From positions 1 to 64,000 of the forward strand of contig JADBKN010000051.1 of the NCBI GenBank assembly GCA_014896375.1: a stretch of DNA of 64,000 bases, given 5' to 3'. Position numbers and translations under genes: made by a program. Position 1 is the stretch's first letter, and every line of letters starts with the position of its first letter. This document shows positions 47,292 to 55,868 of the stretch, piece by piece. The notes beneath the pieces were generated by a model, which was not told the DNA's origin, did no database searches, and saw only the letters and a program-made list of their open reading frames with translations. The DNA is from Bacillota bacterium (lineage in GTDB: Bacteria > Bacillota > Sulfobacillia > RBS10-35 > Bu92).

Positions 47292-48618
47292 CTAAAAGAG
47301 CAACCAGCCCTCGTCCCGCTCCAGGCGGGCGACGAGATCCTGCAAGAAGCGGGCGGCCGCCGCTCCGTCCGCCGCGCGGTGGTCGACCGTCAGCGTGATG
47401 GTCAGGAGCGGGCGGACGCAGAGCTGTCCCTCCCGCACGGCCGGCCGCTCCTGGATGCGGCCGACGGCCAGGATGGCCGTCTCGCCCGGCTGCACGATGG
47501 CGTGGAAGCGGTCGACGTCGAACGGGCCGAGGTTGGAGATCGTGAACGTGCCGCCCACGGCGTCCGGCGCGAGGCGGCCCCGCCGCGCGAGCTCCACGAG
47601 CTCCTGGCGCCGCGCGGCGATCTCCACCAGCGTGAGGCGGTCGGCGCCGCGGACGACGGGCACGAGAAGGCCCCCGTCCTCCGTGGCGGTGGCGAGGCCC
47701 ACATCCACCGTGTCGTGGTGGACGAGGCCCTCATCCGTGAAGGTGGCGTTGAGGTCCGGGTGCGCGGCGAGCGCCCGCGCCGCCGCCTGGATGAGGAAGT
47801 CCACGGGAGAGAGCTTCACGCCGCGGCTGGCCGCGAAACTGGGGGCGAGGATGCGCCGCAGCTCCAGCACGGCCGTCATGTCGACATCGCGCGTGAGGCT
47901 GAACTGCGGCGCCGCCTGCCAGGAGGCCAGCATGTTGCGGGCCACGGCACGCCGCATGGGCGAGAGCGGCACGCGCCGGCCGGCGAGGTACTCATCAGAG
48001 ATCGCGCGCCGCTCCCGCGGCGGCACACCTTCGCGCGCAGGCCGAACTCGATGTTACCACACCGTGAGCCAGGGAAGAGGGGAGTACGCCTGGAACGGCC
48101 GCCAGCGCGGCCTCCACATCGCGCCGCAGGATGCGGCCGGCCGGCCCGCTGCCGCGCACGTGCGCGAGGTCGACGCCGCGGGCGCGCGCGAGCCGGCGGG
48201 CCGCGGGGGAGGCGCGCCAGCGGGGGCCGGCCGCGGCCTCCGGCGCGAGGGCGGCCGCGCCGTCGGCGGCGGCCGCCGCAGCGGCCGGAGCCGCCGCAGA
48301 TGCAGCGGACCCGCCGGCCGCGCCCGCCGCGGGCGCGCCGGCCGCATCGGAAGGCTCGTCGTCGAGCGGTTCGTCGGCCGTCTCCGTCAGCACGGCGAGC
48401 GGCTCGCCCACCGGCAGCGCCTCGCCCGCAGGCGCGAGGATGCGCCGCACATAACCGGTGACCGGCGCCTCCAGCTCCACCGTGGCCTTGTCCGTTTCCA
48501 GGTCGCAGAGCGGGTCGCCCTGGTTCACCGCCTGGCCCTCCTTCACGTGCCAGGCGAGCACGCGGCCCTCGTCCATCGTGAGCGAGGTGCGCGGCAGCGT
48601 CACCACCGTCTTGGCCAT
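47292..48618 (-). pseudogene. 2-oxoacid dehydrogenase E2 (lipoyl acyltransferase), frame broken by inserted segment
   Basis: The first part (48618 to about 48097) encodes a lipoyl domain with the lipoylated Lys in LETDKATVELEAP, an Ala-rich linker and an E3-binding domain (ASPAARRLARARGVDLAHVRG). The last part (about 47985 to 47292) encodes the catalytic domain, including FTISNLGPFDVDRFHAIV and the TVDHRAADGA motif with its catalytic His. Between them lies a 111-bp near-copy of SsuB-like ATPase coding sequence. The lipoyl part enters it in one frame and stops at 47995; the catalytic part leaves it in another. A GTG at 48026 could start the catalytic part alone. Either a real disruption or an assembly error. 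Confidence 0.75.
47986..48096 (-). repeat. Inserted near-copy of SsuB-like ATPase segment inside the E2 gene
   Basis: On the minus strand it runs from GTTCCAGGCGTACTCC to CTCTGATGAGTACCT, matching 34134-34247 base for base except for one added C, one missing C, one missing G and a changed stretch (TGTGGTAAC for TGCGGGAGAAC), a net loss of three bases. It occupies the position where E2 proteins normally have a flexible Ala/Pro linker. Confidence 0.85.
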
Positions 48619-48619
48619 C

Positions 48620-49678
48620 TCAGGCCGCCCCCCCGGGATGGAGCATGACGCGGATGGCGCCGCCCTCCCGCTGGAAGAAGGTGTCCCATGCCCGGGCGAA
48701 CTCCGAGAGCGGGAAGTGGTGCGTGATGAGCGGCTGGATGCGCACGGCGCCGGAGGCCATGAGCGCCACGCCGCGCCGTGAGACCCAGCGCGGGTTGGCG
48801 AGCGAGCCGCGCACATCGAGGTGACCGCGCACGATGGTGGAGAGCTCGATGTGCAGCTCCGCCCCCTGGCCGGTCGAGCCGCCGAGCACCACGCGCCCGC
48901 CGCGCCGCGCCATGCGCAGCGCCTGCTGGGCCGCCTCGCCCGTGCCGGCGAACTCGATCACGGCGTCCGCGCCGCGGCCGCCGAAGGCCTCGCGCACGGC
49001 CTCGACCGGATCGGCCACCTCTCGCGTGTTCACCGTGACGTCCGCGCCCAGCTCCCGCCCCACGCGCAGGCGGTCCTCGCGCGTGCCGACGAGCACCAGC
49101 CGCCCGGCCGTCGCCCGCGCGATCTGCAGCGCCAGAAGTCCGATGGCGCCGGGGCCGATGACGACGACATTCTCGCCGGGTTTGAGCTCCGCGCGCTCCA
49201 CGGCCCAGAGGGCCACGCCCACGTTGTCCGTGAAGGCGCCTTCGTCGAAGCTGAGGTGGTCGGGCAGCTTGTGCAGGGCGCGGGCCGGCACGGCACAGTA
49301 TTCCGCCAGCCCGCCGGGGATGGTGAAGCCGATGTGCGCGTGACCGCGCTCCGGGTGTCCGTAGTTCTCACAGAGGTTGTAGAGCCCGTCGAGACACGGT
49401 TGGCAGCCGCCGCACCCCACGTGCACCTCCACGCCCACACGGTCGCCGGGCTGGACGCTGTGGACGCCGGGGCCCACAGCCACCACCTCCCCGGACCACT
49501 CGTGTCCCGGGATGTGCGGGAAGCGCGTCCCCGGGAAACGACCCTGCAAGATCTTCATATCCGTCGCGCAGATCGTGGTGGACCGGACCTTGATGAGCGC
49601 GAAGCCCGGTCCGGGTTCCGGCACCGGGACCTCGCGCAGCTCGAACCTGCCCACTTCAGGGAATGTCACGGCCAGCAA
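48620..49678 (-). CDS. Zinc-dependent medium-chain alcohol dehydrogenase
   Basis: A 352-residue MDR dehydrogenase. Catalytic zinc ligands are Cys in TTICATDMK and His/Glu in IPGHEWSGEV. The structural zinc site is CGGCQPCLDGLYNLC, and the Rossmann motif is VVIGPGAIGLLALQIA. Related to threonine/sorbitol/butanediol dehydrogenases. Its stop is one base from the E2 start. About 60% of conserved positions appear shared with the neighbour at 49752, suggesting successive or parallel polyol oxidations; this share is an eye estimate. Confidence 0.9.
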   Translation of the reverse strand: MLAVTFPEVGRFELREVPVPEPGPGFALIKVRSTTICATDMKILQGRFPGTRFPHIPGHEWSGEVVAVGPGVHSVQPGDRVGVEVHVGCGGCQPCLDGLYNLCENYGHPERGHAHIGFTIPGGLAEYCAVPARALHKLPDHLSFDEGAFTDNVGVALWAVERAELKPGENVVVIGPGAIGLLALQIARATAGRLVLVGTREDRLRVGRELGADVTVNTREVADPVEAVREAFGGRGADAVIEFAGTGEAAQQALRMARRGGRVVLGGSTGQGAELHIELSTIVRGHLDVRGSLANPRWVSRRGVALMASGAVRIQPLITHHFPLSEFARAWDTFFQREGGAIRVMLHPGGAA

Positions 49679-49704
49679 CGTGAGTCCTCCTCACCGGGAC
49701 GCCG

Positions 49705-49731
49705 CCCCGGGCCTCCGCGGGAGGCCCGGGG
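49705..49731. other. Perfect GC hairpin between the two dehydrogenase genes
   Basis: CCCCGGGCCTCC (49705-49716) and GGAGGCCCGGGG (49720-49731) form a 12-bp stem with a GCG loop. There is no T-run on either strand, so it is more likely an mRNA processing or stability element within the operon than a terminator. Confidence 0.5.
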
Positions 49732-49751
49732 CGGGAGGGCGTGCGGCGCTC

Positions 49752-50834
49752 TCAGGGGTGGACGATCACCTTCAAGGCGCCGTCGATGCGCTGTGTGAAG
49801 ACCTCGTAGGCGCGCCGGTACTCCGTCAACGGGAAGTGGTGCGTGATGAGCCCCTTCACGTCGATGCGCCCCGTCTCCATGAGCGCGATCGACTCCTCGC
49901 ACGTGTTGCGGTTGGCGCGCACTCCGTAGAGATCCAGCTCCTCAAGGACGATCTTCTGCATCGGCAGCTCCGCCGGCTGGTGCGGCACGCCGGTGAAGAC
50001 GACGCGCCCGCCCTTGCGCGTCATGGCCACGGCCTGCTCGATGCTGTCCTTCGTGCCGGCGCAGTCGATGGACACGTGGGCGCCTCCGCCGGTGAGCTCG
50101 CGCACGCGCGCCACCGGATCCTCGGCGCGGTAGTCCACCGTCCAGGTGGCGTAGGGCGCCGAGCGGCGCAGGCGCTCTCCCGAGCCGACCATGACCACGC
50201 GCGCCGCGCCGAGCGCGAAGGCGCACTGGCCGACGAGGATGCCCATCGGCCCCGCGCCGACCACCGCCACCGTGTCGCCGGCGTTGATGCGGCCGCGCTT
50301 GGCGGACCAGAGCGCAATGCTGACGGTGTCCACGAGCGCGCCTTCGTCGAAGGAGATGGCGTCCGGCAGCCGGAAGACGCTTTTGATGTTGTGCACGACG
50401 TATTCCGCGTAGGCGCCCTGCGAATAGTGGCCGTACTGGCGATGGCCGAGGTCCTCGCGGCCGTAGTTCTCGCAGAGGTTGTAGCGCCCGGAGCGGCACA
50501 TCAGGCAGTAGCCGCAGCCCACGTGGCTCGTGCCGGCCACGCGGTCGCCCACGCGCCAGCCGAAGCCTTCGACGCCCGGCCCCAGCGCCACGACCTCGCC
50601 GGACCACTCGTGGCCCGGGATGTACGGCCAGGCCTTGGGCCAGTGCCCGATGTGGTGGCCTTCGATGATGTGCGGATCCGTGCCGCAGATGGCCACGGCG
50701 CGCACGCGGCAGAGCACCTCCATGGGGCCGGGCTGCGGCACGGGCACGGAGCGCACCTCGAAGCGCCCCGGAGCCTCGACGACGAGTGCGAGCATGCTGT
50801 CGGGCAGTTCATCGGCGGTGACCCTGAGGGCCAT
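49752..50834 (-). CDS. Zinc-dependent medium-chain alcohol dehydrogenase (second copy)
   Basis: A 360-residue MDR enzyme with catalytic ligands in AICGTDPHIIEGHHIG and IPGHEWSGEVV, structural zinc CGYCLMCRSGRYNLC and Rossmann VAVVGAGPMGILVGQCA. The C-terminus contains LITHHFPLTEYRRAYEVF, a motif shared with its neighbour. It sits in the middle of the leftward catabolic operon. Confidence 0.9.
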   Translation of the reverse strand: MALRVTADELPDSMLALVVEAPGRFEVRSVPVPQPGPMEVLCRVRAVAICGTDPHIIEGHHIGHWPKAWPYIPGHEWSGEVVALGPGVEGFGWRVGDRVAGTSHVGCGYCLMCRSGRYNLCENYGREDLGHRQYGHYSQGAYAEYVVHNIKSVFRLPDAISFDEGALVDTVSIALWSAKRGRINAGDTVAVVGAGPMGILVGQCAFALGAARVVMVGSGERLRRSAPYATWTVDYRAEDPVARVRELTGGGAHVSIDCAGTKDSIEQAVAMTRKGGRVVFTGVPHQPAELPMQKIVLEELDLYGVRANRNTCEESIALMETGRIDVKGLITHHFPLTEYRRAYEVFTQRIDGALKVIVHP

Positions 50835-50880
50835 CGTGTCCCATTCCTCTCCATCGGCGGCCGGGCCGCCGGTTGCGGCG

Positions 50881-51645
50881 TCAGTCTTCGACGAAGGCCA
50901 CGAGGCGGCAGATGGACGCGTCGCCGCGGTGGAACTTCCACGGGAACGCGCCCACGATCACGCGCCGGTTGAGCACCTTTTCGATGTCCCCGCCGACGTT
51001 GTCGACGTGCATCATGTTGTGGGCGAGCATCCGCCGGTGGGCGGAGAGGAAGTACTTCGACGGCAGGAGCTCCTCAATGGACTTCCCGAAGCGCTCCTCC
51101 ATCTCCCTCACGAGGTCCGGACGGTACTCGCGGATGGCCGTCCAGAACGGGTGCTCGAAGGACGGCGCGTCCGAGCCCACCCAGCGCAGCTGCTTGCTGA
51201 TGAGGTAGTCCGTGAGGTCCAACGAGGGACCGGGGCACTTGCAGAAGTACTTGACCTCATTCGCCTCGGGGCCTTCCCAGTTGTAGCGGTGCCAGCCGTA
51301 GTGGATGATCAGCGCATCGCCCGGCTGGATGGCGGGGGCGCGCTTCTCGGCCTCCTGGAACATCTCCTTGGTGACGATGGTGTACTCATCGACCATGTCG
51401 CTCATGTCGACGATGACCGTCCACCCGTAGAGGCGCTCCAGCGGCACCTCGTGCATGTACCAGCCCGTGGGGTTGTTGTGCTGCGGCGCGTCGACGTGCG
51501 TGCCGGAGTGCATGTTCGTCTCGATGATCGTGCTGTACACGCCGTCGCGGTGGTGGCTGTGGAAGTTCACCACCTTGTTGCTGGGGAAGTAGGGCCAGGT
51601 GGGCGTCTGCACGCTCCACGTCTGGGTGAGGTCGATCAGCTTCAC
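50881..51645 (-). CDS. Cyclase-family hydrolase (kynurenine formamidase/isatin hydrolase-like)
   Basis: A 254-residue metal-dependent hydrolase of the cyclase family. The signature HSGTHVDAPQH supplies the metal ligands, and the second active-site block is WVGSDAPSFEHP. Relatives hydrolyse N-formylkynurenine, isatin or other amides. Start GTG 51645 gives MKLIDLTQTW; GGGAGA lies upstream. First gene of the seven-gene leftward operon, with a LacI-type operator 28 bases upstream. It probably opens an amide or ring in the pathway. Confidence 0.87.
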   Translation of the reverse strand: MKLIDLTQTWSVQTPTWPYFPSNKVVNFHSHHRDGVYSTIIETNMHSGTHVDAPQHNNPTGWYMHEVPLERLYGWTVIVDMSDMVDEYTIVTKEMFQEAEKRAPAIQPGDALIIHYGWHRYNWEGPEANEVKYFCKCPGPSLDLTDYLISKQLRWVGSDAPSFEHPFWTAIREYRPDLVREMEERFGKSIEELLPSKYFLSAHRRMLAHNMMHVDNVGGDIEKVLNRRVIVGAFPWKFHRGDASICRLVAFVED

Positions 51646-51672
51646 GGCGCCACGTCTCCCTTCCGAAAAGGA

Positions 51673-51831
51673 CAATCGTTTGCGTCCACTGGCGGAATTA
51701 CGCCGCGAGTTGCCGGACTCCTGCTGCTGGGGTACATATCGCGCAACGAAAGGGATTTTCCGTCACTACGGCGTAGGAAGGAAGGGGCGCCAAAGAGGCG
51801 CGTAGGTAAGGCAATCGTTTTCAAAGGGGGG
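51673..51831. promoter_or_regulatory. Divergent control region with two LacI-type operators
   Basis: Operators CAATCGTTTG (51673-51682) and CAATCGTTTT (51822-51831) lie 149 bases apart, centre to centre. Between them is a rightward promoter TTGCCG (51710-51715), 17-base spacer, TACATA (51733-51738). The first site is just upstream of the cyclase start, the second just before the hydrolase ribosome site. Binding at both could loop the DNA and shut off both directions. The core AATCGTTT has the central CG typical of LacI-family sites. Confidence 0.7.
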
Positions 51832-51837
51832 CGCCGC

Positions 51838-52902
51838 ATGCCGGACGCTCGCGTGCAGACGGCCGTCCACCACTGGAAGCCGCGCTTTGTGGCGGACGGC
51901 GTGGACCTGAACGATTTCGAACGCACGGTGGCGGGCATCGAGACCTGGCGGGAGTGGGCGCCGGCCTGGATGCGCCTCGGCGACGAGCGCGCGGGGCTCG
52001 CGGAAGAGGCCGAGGCCGCCGGGCGCTGGATCACGGCCGGCGAGCACCGGCTGGCCGCCGCCATGGCCTACCACTTCGCGAAGTTCCTCTGGTTCGAGGA
52101 CCGCGCCCTCTATGAGGACGCGCACCGGAAGACGGCGGAGTGCTACGCGCGCGGGGCTCCATGGTATTTCCCTCCCGCCGAGCGCCTGGCCGTGCCCTAC
52201 GCCGGGGGCGAGCTGCGGGCCGTGCTGCGCAAGCCTTATGCAAGCGCGTTTCGGCCGCCCGTCGTGATCCTCGTCCCGGGGCTCGATTCCACCAAGGAGG
52301 AGATGCACTTCTACGCGGAGCCCTTCCTGCGGCGGGGCATGGCCACGCTGGCGCTGGACGGGCCGGGGCAGGGCGAGAGCGAGTTCGACTTTCCCATCGA
52401 GCCCGCGTATGAGCGCGCGCTCGCGGCCGCGTGCGAGGCGCTGCGCGGCCGCGCGGACGTCGACGCGGAGCGCGTGGGCGTCATGGGGGTGAGCTTCGGC
52501 GGGCACTACGGCATCCGCGGACTCGCCCGCGTGCCGGGCATCGCCGCCGCCGTGGCGATCAACCCCTTCTTCCGTCTCGCCGACCACTGGGACGCGCTTC
52601 CCGTCCACAGCCGCGAGGGCTTCACGGTGCGCTCCGGCGCGGCGGACGAAGCCGCCGCCCGCCGCCGCGCGGCTGAGCTCACGCTGGAGGACGTCGCGGA
52701 GGAGGTGCGCAAGCCCCTCCTCCTCATCCACGGCGACCGCGACACGCTCTTCCCCACCGCGGGCGTGCGGCGCATCGCGGAGGCGGCGCGCGGCCCGGTG
52801 GACCTCGTCGTCTACCCCGAGGGCAACCACGTGTGCAACAACGTGGCCTACAAGTACCGGCCGCTCATGGCGGACTGGATGAAGGAGAGGTTGGGCGCAT
52901 GA
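51838..52902 (+). CDS. Alpha/beta hydrolase with helical N-terminal cap (C-C hydrolase-like)
   Basis: A 354-residue serine hydrolase. An N-terminal helical domain (1-115, HHWKPRFVADGVDLNDF) precedes an alpha/beta hydrolase core with nucleophile Ser in GVMGVSFGGHYG, Asp in LLLIHGDRDTLFP and His in PEGNHVCNN. The architecture resembles 2,6-dihydroxypseudooxynicotine hydrolase, which cleaves a C-C bond in nicotine breakdown, and FrsA-like esterases. A full-length paralogue lies at 60708-61775. ATG 51838 has AAAGGGGGG ahead. Translationally coupled to the next gene (ATGA). Confidence 0.82.
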   Translation: MPDARVQTAVHHWKPRFVADGVDLNDFERTVAGIETWREWAPAWMRLGDERAGLAEEAEAAGRWITAGEHRLAAAMAYHFAKFLWFEDRALYEDAHRKTAECYARGAPWYFPPAERLAVPYAGGELRAVLRKPYASAFRPPVVILVPGLDSTKEEMHFYAEPFLRRGMATLALDGPGQGESEFDFPIEPAYERALAAACEALRGRADVDAERVGVMGVSFGGHYGIRGLARVPGIAAAVAINPFFRLADHWDALPVHSREGFTVRSGAADEAAARRRAAELTLEDVAEEVRKPLLLIHGDRDTLFPTAGVRRIAEAARGPVDLVVYPEGNHVCNNVAYKYRPLMADWMKERLGA

Positions 52903-54485
52903 GCGAGGCGGATGTGATTGTCGTCGGAGCGGGTCACAACAGCCTTGTGGCGGCGGCCTACCTGGCCGTGGCCGGTTACCGCGTGAAGGTGCTGGAGGGG
53001 CGGGAGCGGCCCGGCGGCGACACGTGCACGGAAGAACTCACGCTGCCCGGTGTGCTGCACGACTCCTGCTCCAGCGCGCACAACCTGATCCAGTCGAACC
53101 CCCTCATCCGGGACAACGAGCTGCGGCTCGACGCCTACGGGCTGGAGTATCTCTTCCCGGAACCGGCGTACGTCTTCACCCTGCCGGACGGCGAATCGAT
53201 TACCATGCACCGCGATGTCGAGCGGACCGCGGCGGAGATTGCGCGCCACTCCCCGCGGGACGCGGCCGCGTACCGCGAGCTGCTGGCGGATTGGGAGAAG
53301 CTGCGCCCGCTCCAGGCCAGGGAGCGCGGCCAGGCGCCGCTCCCGCCTGAGGAGCTCGACGCCCTGTGGCGCAGCGGCCCCCTCGGCGTCGAGGCCCTGC
53401 GCCTGCGCGCGGCCTCTGCGCTGCAGGTCATCGAGGAGCGCTTTGAGCACCCCCATGTCCGCGCCTTCATGGCGTGGACGGCGATGCTCACGTTGGAGCC
53501 CGTGGACCGGCCCTTCACCGGGCTGCTCGCCTTCTCCCTCGTGGCGGGCCGCCAGCAGCACAGCTGGACGACGCCCCGCGGCGGCTCCTTCGCGCTGCCC
53601 GCCGCCCTCATCCGGCGGATCGAGGCGCACGGCGGCGAGGTGGAGTGCGGCGCCTGGGTGGAGCGCATTCTTGTGGAAGGCGGTCGCGCGGCGGGGGTGG
53701 TCACGAGGGACGGCCGCACGTTCCGCGCCAGGGTGGGCGTCCTCAGCTCGCAGCACGTGACCCAGCTTCCCGGCGCATTGGGAGAGCACCTGGACGACGG
53801 CAGCCGGCGGGCGCTCAGCCGCTGGCGCGCCGGCCTGACGATGTTCGTGAGCCACTACGCGCTGGCCGAGGCGCCGCGTTACCGCACGCATGGCGGCGAC
53901 ACCTTGGCTGTCGCGATGGGCGTGCTCGATTCGATCGACGCCCTCCACGCCCAGCTCGCCGCCTTCCGTCGCGGGCGGGTCCACACCGACCGTCCGTATC
54001 TCCTGTGCGTCGCCTCGACGGTCGTCGACCGGACGCGGGCCCCGCAGGGCATGCACACGTTGAAGGTGATCGGCATCCAGCCCTATGACTTGGCCGAAGG
54101 GCCGCAGCGCTGGGACGAGATCAAGGACGAGGTGTCGGAGGCGCTGCTCGAGACCTACCTCTCCCGCACCGTGAACCTCACGCGCCGCCACATCCTGGCG
54201 AAGCACGTGGAAAGCCCCCTGGACCTGGAACGGCGCAACCCGAACAACTTCCGCGGCTCCTGCCACGGCGGCGACGTTTCGCCCGACCAGAGCGGTTGGC
54301 TGCGGCCGGCGGCCGGCTGGGCCGGCTACCGCACACCCGTGCCGGGCCTCTACCTGACGGGTGCGTGCACGCATCCCGGGGGCTCCGTCTCCGGCATGCC
54401 CGGGCGCAACGCCGCGCGTGCCATGCTGGCCGACCTGGGCGTGGCCTGGGACGAGGTGCTGGCGCGCGCCGCGGCGCGGGCGTAG
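52899..54485 (+). CDS. FAD-dependent oxidoreductase, phytoene desaturase-related
   Basis: A 528-residue flavoprotein. The dinucleotide motif VVGAGHNSLVAAAYLAVAGY is at residues 7-26, followed by VLEGRERPGGDT, and the C-terminal FAD motif is PGLYLTGACTHPGGSVSGMPG. Related to the NAD(P)/FAD-dependent phytoene dehydrogenase-like or amine oxidase group. With its hydrolase neighbour it probably oxidises a C-N or C-C bond of the imported compound. It converges on the LacI gene with 40 bases between. Confidence 0.85.
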   Translation: MSEADVIVVGAGHNSLVAAAYLAVAGYRVKVLEGRERPGGDTCTEELTLPGVLHDSCSSAHNLIQSNPLIRDNELRLDAYGLEYLFPEPAYVFTLPDGESITMHRDVERTAAEIARHSPRDAAAYRELLADWEKLRPLQARERGQAPLPPEELDALWRSGPLGVEALRLRAASALQVIEERFEHPHVRAFMAWTAMLTLEPVDRPFTGLLAFSLVAGRQQHSWTTPRGGSFALPAALIRRIEAHGGEVECGAWVERILVEGGRAAGVVTRDGRTFRARVGVLSSQHVTQLPGALGEHLDDGSRRALSRWRAGLTMFVSHYALAEAPRYRTHGGDTLAVAMGVLDSIDALHAQLAAFRRGRVHTDRPYLLCVASTVVDRTRAPQGMHTLKVIGIQPYDLAEGPQRWDEIKDEVSEALLETYLSRTVNLTRRHILAKHVESPLDLERRNPNNFRGSCHGGDVSPDQSGWLRPAAGWAGYRTPVPGLYLTGACTHPGGSVSGMPGRNAARAMLADLGVAWDEVLARAAARA

Positions 54486-54525
54486 GCGGGCGCGGGCGGG
54501 GGCGTACGCGGGCGCGGCACCGCCC

Positions 54526-55533
54526 TCACTCGCGCGGCGGCGCCGTCGACCCTCGCACGACGAGCTCCGTCTTCAGCACCACGGGCGTCTCCGTCGCCTC
54601 GCCGCGCTCAATGAGCTCGACGAGCAGCCGCGCCGAGGAGCGCCCCATCTCGTTGAGCGGCACGCGGATCGTGGTGAGCTGGGGATGCAGGTAGGTGGCG
54701 GCGGGGATGTCGTTGTGGCCGACGACCGACAGATCGTCGGGGATGCGCAGCCCCGCCTCCGCGGCTGCGCGATACACGCCGATGGCGATGAGGTCGTTGG
54801 CGGCGAAGATCGCGGTGGGCCGCGGGTCGAGCTGTAGGAGGCGGCGCGCTCCTTCGTAACCCGAGGCCTCCTTGAAGTCGCACTCTTCCACGTAAGCACT
54901 GTGGAAGGTGATGCCCGCCTCCCGCAGGGCGGTGCGGTAGCCCTGCAGGCGGGAAAGGCCGGTGTCCGTGAAGAGGGGACCGGCCAGGTGGGCGATGCGC
55001 CGGTGGCCGAGCTCGATCAGGTGCGCCACCGCCTCCCGCCCCGCCTGGAGGTTGTCGGTGACGACGTAGTGGTCGGTGCCCAGCGTGTAGCGGTTGACGA
55101 GCACGAAGGGCAGGCCCTGCTCGCTGAGGTATTCAATGGTCTGGTCGCGCGTCATGGCCGTGGCCAGGATGAGGCCGTCGCAGCGCGCGGCGAGGAGCGT
55201 GTCGATGAAGCGGCGCTCCTTGGCGGGGTCGTCGTCGGTGTTGCCGAAGATCACGTGGTAGCCCGCCTCGCTGGCGACGGCCTCGGCGCCGCGGATGACC
55301 TCAGGGAAGAAGGGGTTGCAGATGTCGGGGACGAGCAGGCCGATCGTCCGCGTGCGCTGCAGGCGCAACGAGCGGGCGATGGCGTTCGGCCGGTAGCCGA
55401 GCGTCTCCACGGCCTTGAGGATGCGCTGGCGCGTCTCTTCCTTGATCACCAGGTCCTGGTCCCCGTTGACGACGCGCGACACCGTCGACGGATCCACACC
55501 GGCGAGCCGGGCGACATCTCTCAGCGTGGCCAC
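54526..55533 (-). CDS. LacI-family transcriptional regulator
   Basis: A 335-residue regulator. The helix-turn-helix is at about residues 3-25 (TLRDVARLAGVDPSTVSRVV) and the hinge helix is PNAIARSLRL. A periplasmic-binding-like sensor fills the rest (GLLVPDICNPFFPEVIRGAE). GTG 55533 has AGGAGG seven bases ahead. It very likely binds the repeated CAATCGTTTG-type operators at three divergent regions, one upstream of its own gene, making it the local catabolic repressor. The effector should be the pathway substrate or an intermediate. Confidence 0.92.
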   Translation of the reverse strand: MATLRDVARLAGVDPSTVSRVVNGDQDLVIKEETRQRILKAVETLGYRPNAIARSLRLQRTRTIGLLVPDICNPFFPEVIRGAEAVASEAGYHVIFGNTDDDPAKERRFIDTLLAARCDGLILATAMTRDQTIEYLSEQGLPFVLVNRYTLGTDHYVVTDNLQAGREAVAHLIELGHRRIAHLAGPLFTDTGLSRLQGYRTALREAGITFHSAYVEECDFKEASGYEGARRLLQLDPRPTAIFAANDLIAIGVYRAAAEAGLRIPDDLSVVGHNDIPAATYLHPQLTTIRVPLNEMGRSSARLLVELIERGEATETPVVLKTELVVRGSTAPPRE

Positions 55534-55604
55534 GAGGCGACCTCCTATTCCTTTTCCCACTGCGAGTGTACCAAAACGGCAGGCCGCGCCGCGCGCCGGT
55601 GGCA

Positions 55605-55772
55605 CAAACGATTGTGCGGGCGAGGAAGGCGCACGCGTGTCGCCGTCAACGCGTACCGCCGCGCCGTCATGGCAGGAAAACGCTATAACCACAACATTTG
55701 ACGATTCTCGGGCGGGCGGCAGGAATTGTCCAGCCAGGGCCGAAACATGAACCCCACACAGTCAAACGATTT
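55605..55772. promoter_or_regulatory. lacI / ABC importer control region with two operators
   Basis: The 335 bases between the regulator and the importer hold operators CAAACGATTG (55605-55614, in a longer GCACAA...TTGTGC palindrome) and CAAACGATTT (55763-55772), 158 bases apart. A leftward TACACT (55570-55565) could be the regulator's -10 box. Rightward, TATAAC (55684-55689) and TTGACG (55698-55703) are candidate promoter boxes, but no fully convincing pair is seen. Confidence 0.65.
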
Positions 55773-55868
55773 CACGGGGGTGGGCGGAGGCGGGCCGTAC
55801 GGTGCGCTGCAAGAGAAAGAGAAGAGAGACTCGGCGTTCAAGTCAGTGGGACAGGAGGGGAGGCCATC

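Noticed and set aside
47995-48026. Programmed frameshift in the E2 gene
   Set aside because: No slippery sequence with a following structure is evident, and the region is explained by the inserted ATPase-derived segment.
47986-48096. Template or variable repeat of a diversity-generating retroelement
   Set aside because: There is no reverse transcriptase gene and no adenine-biased substitution; differences are run-length changes.
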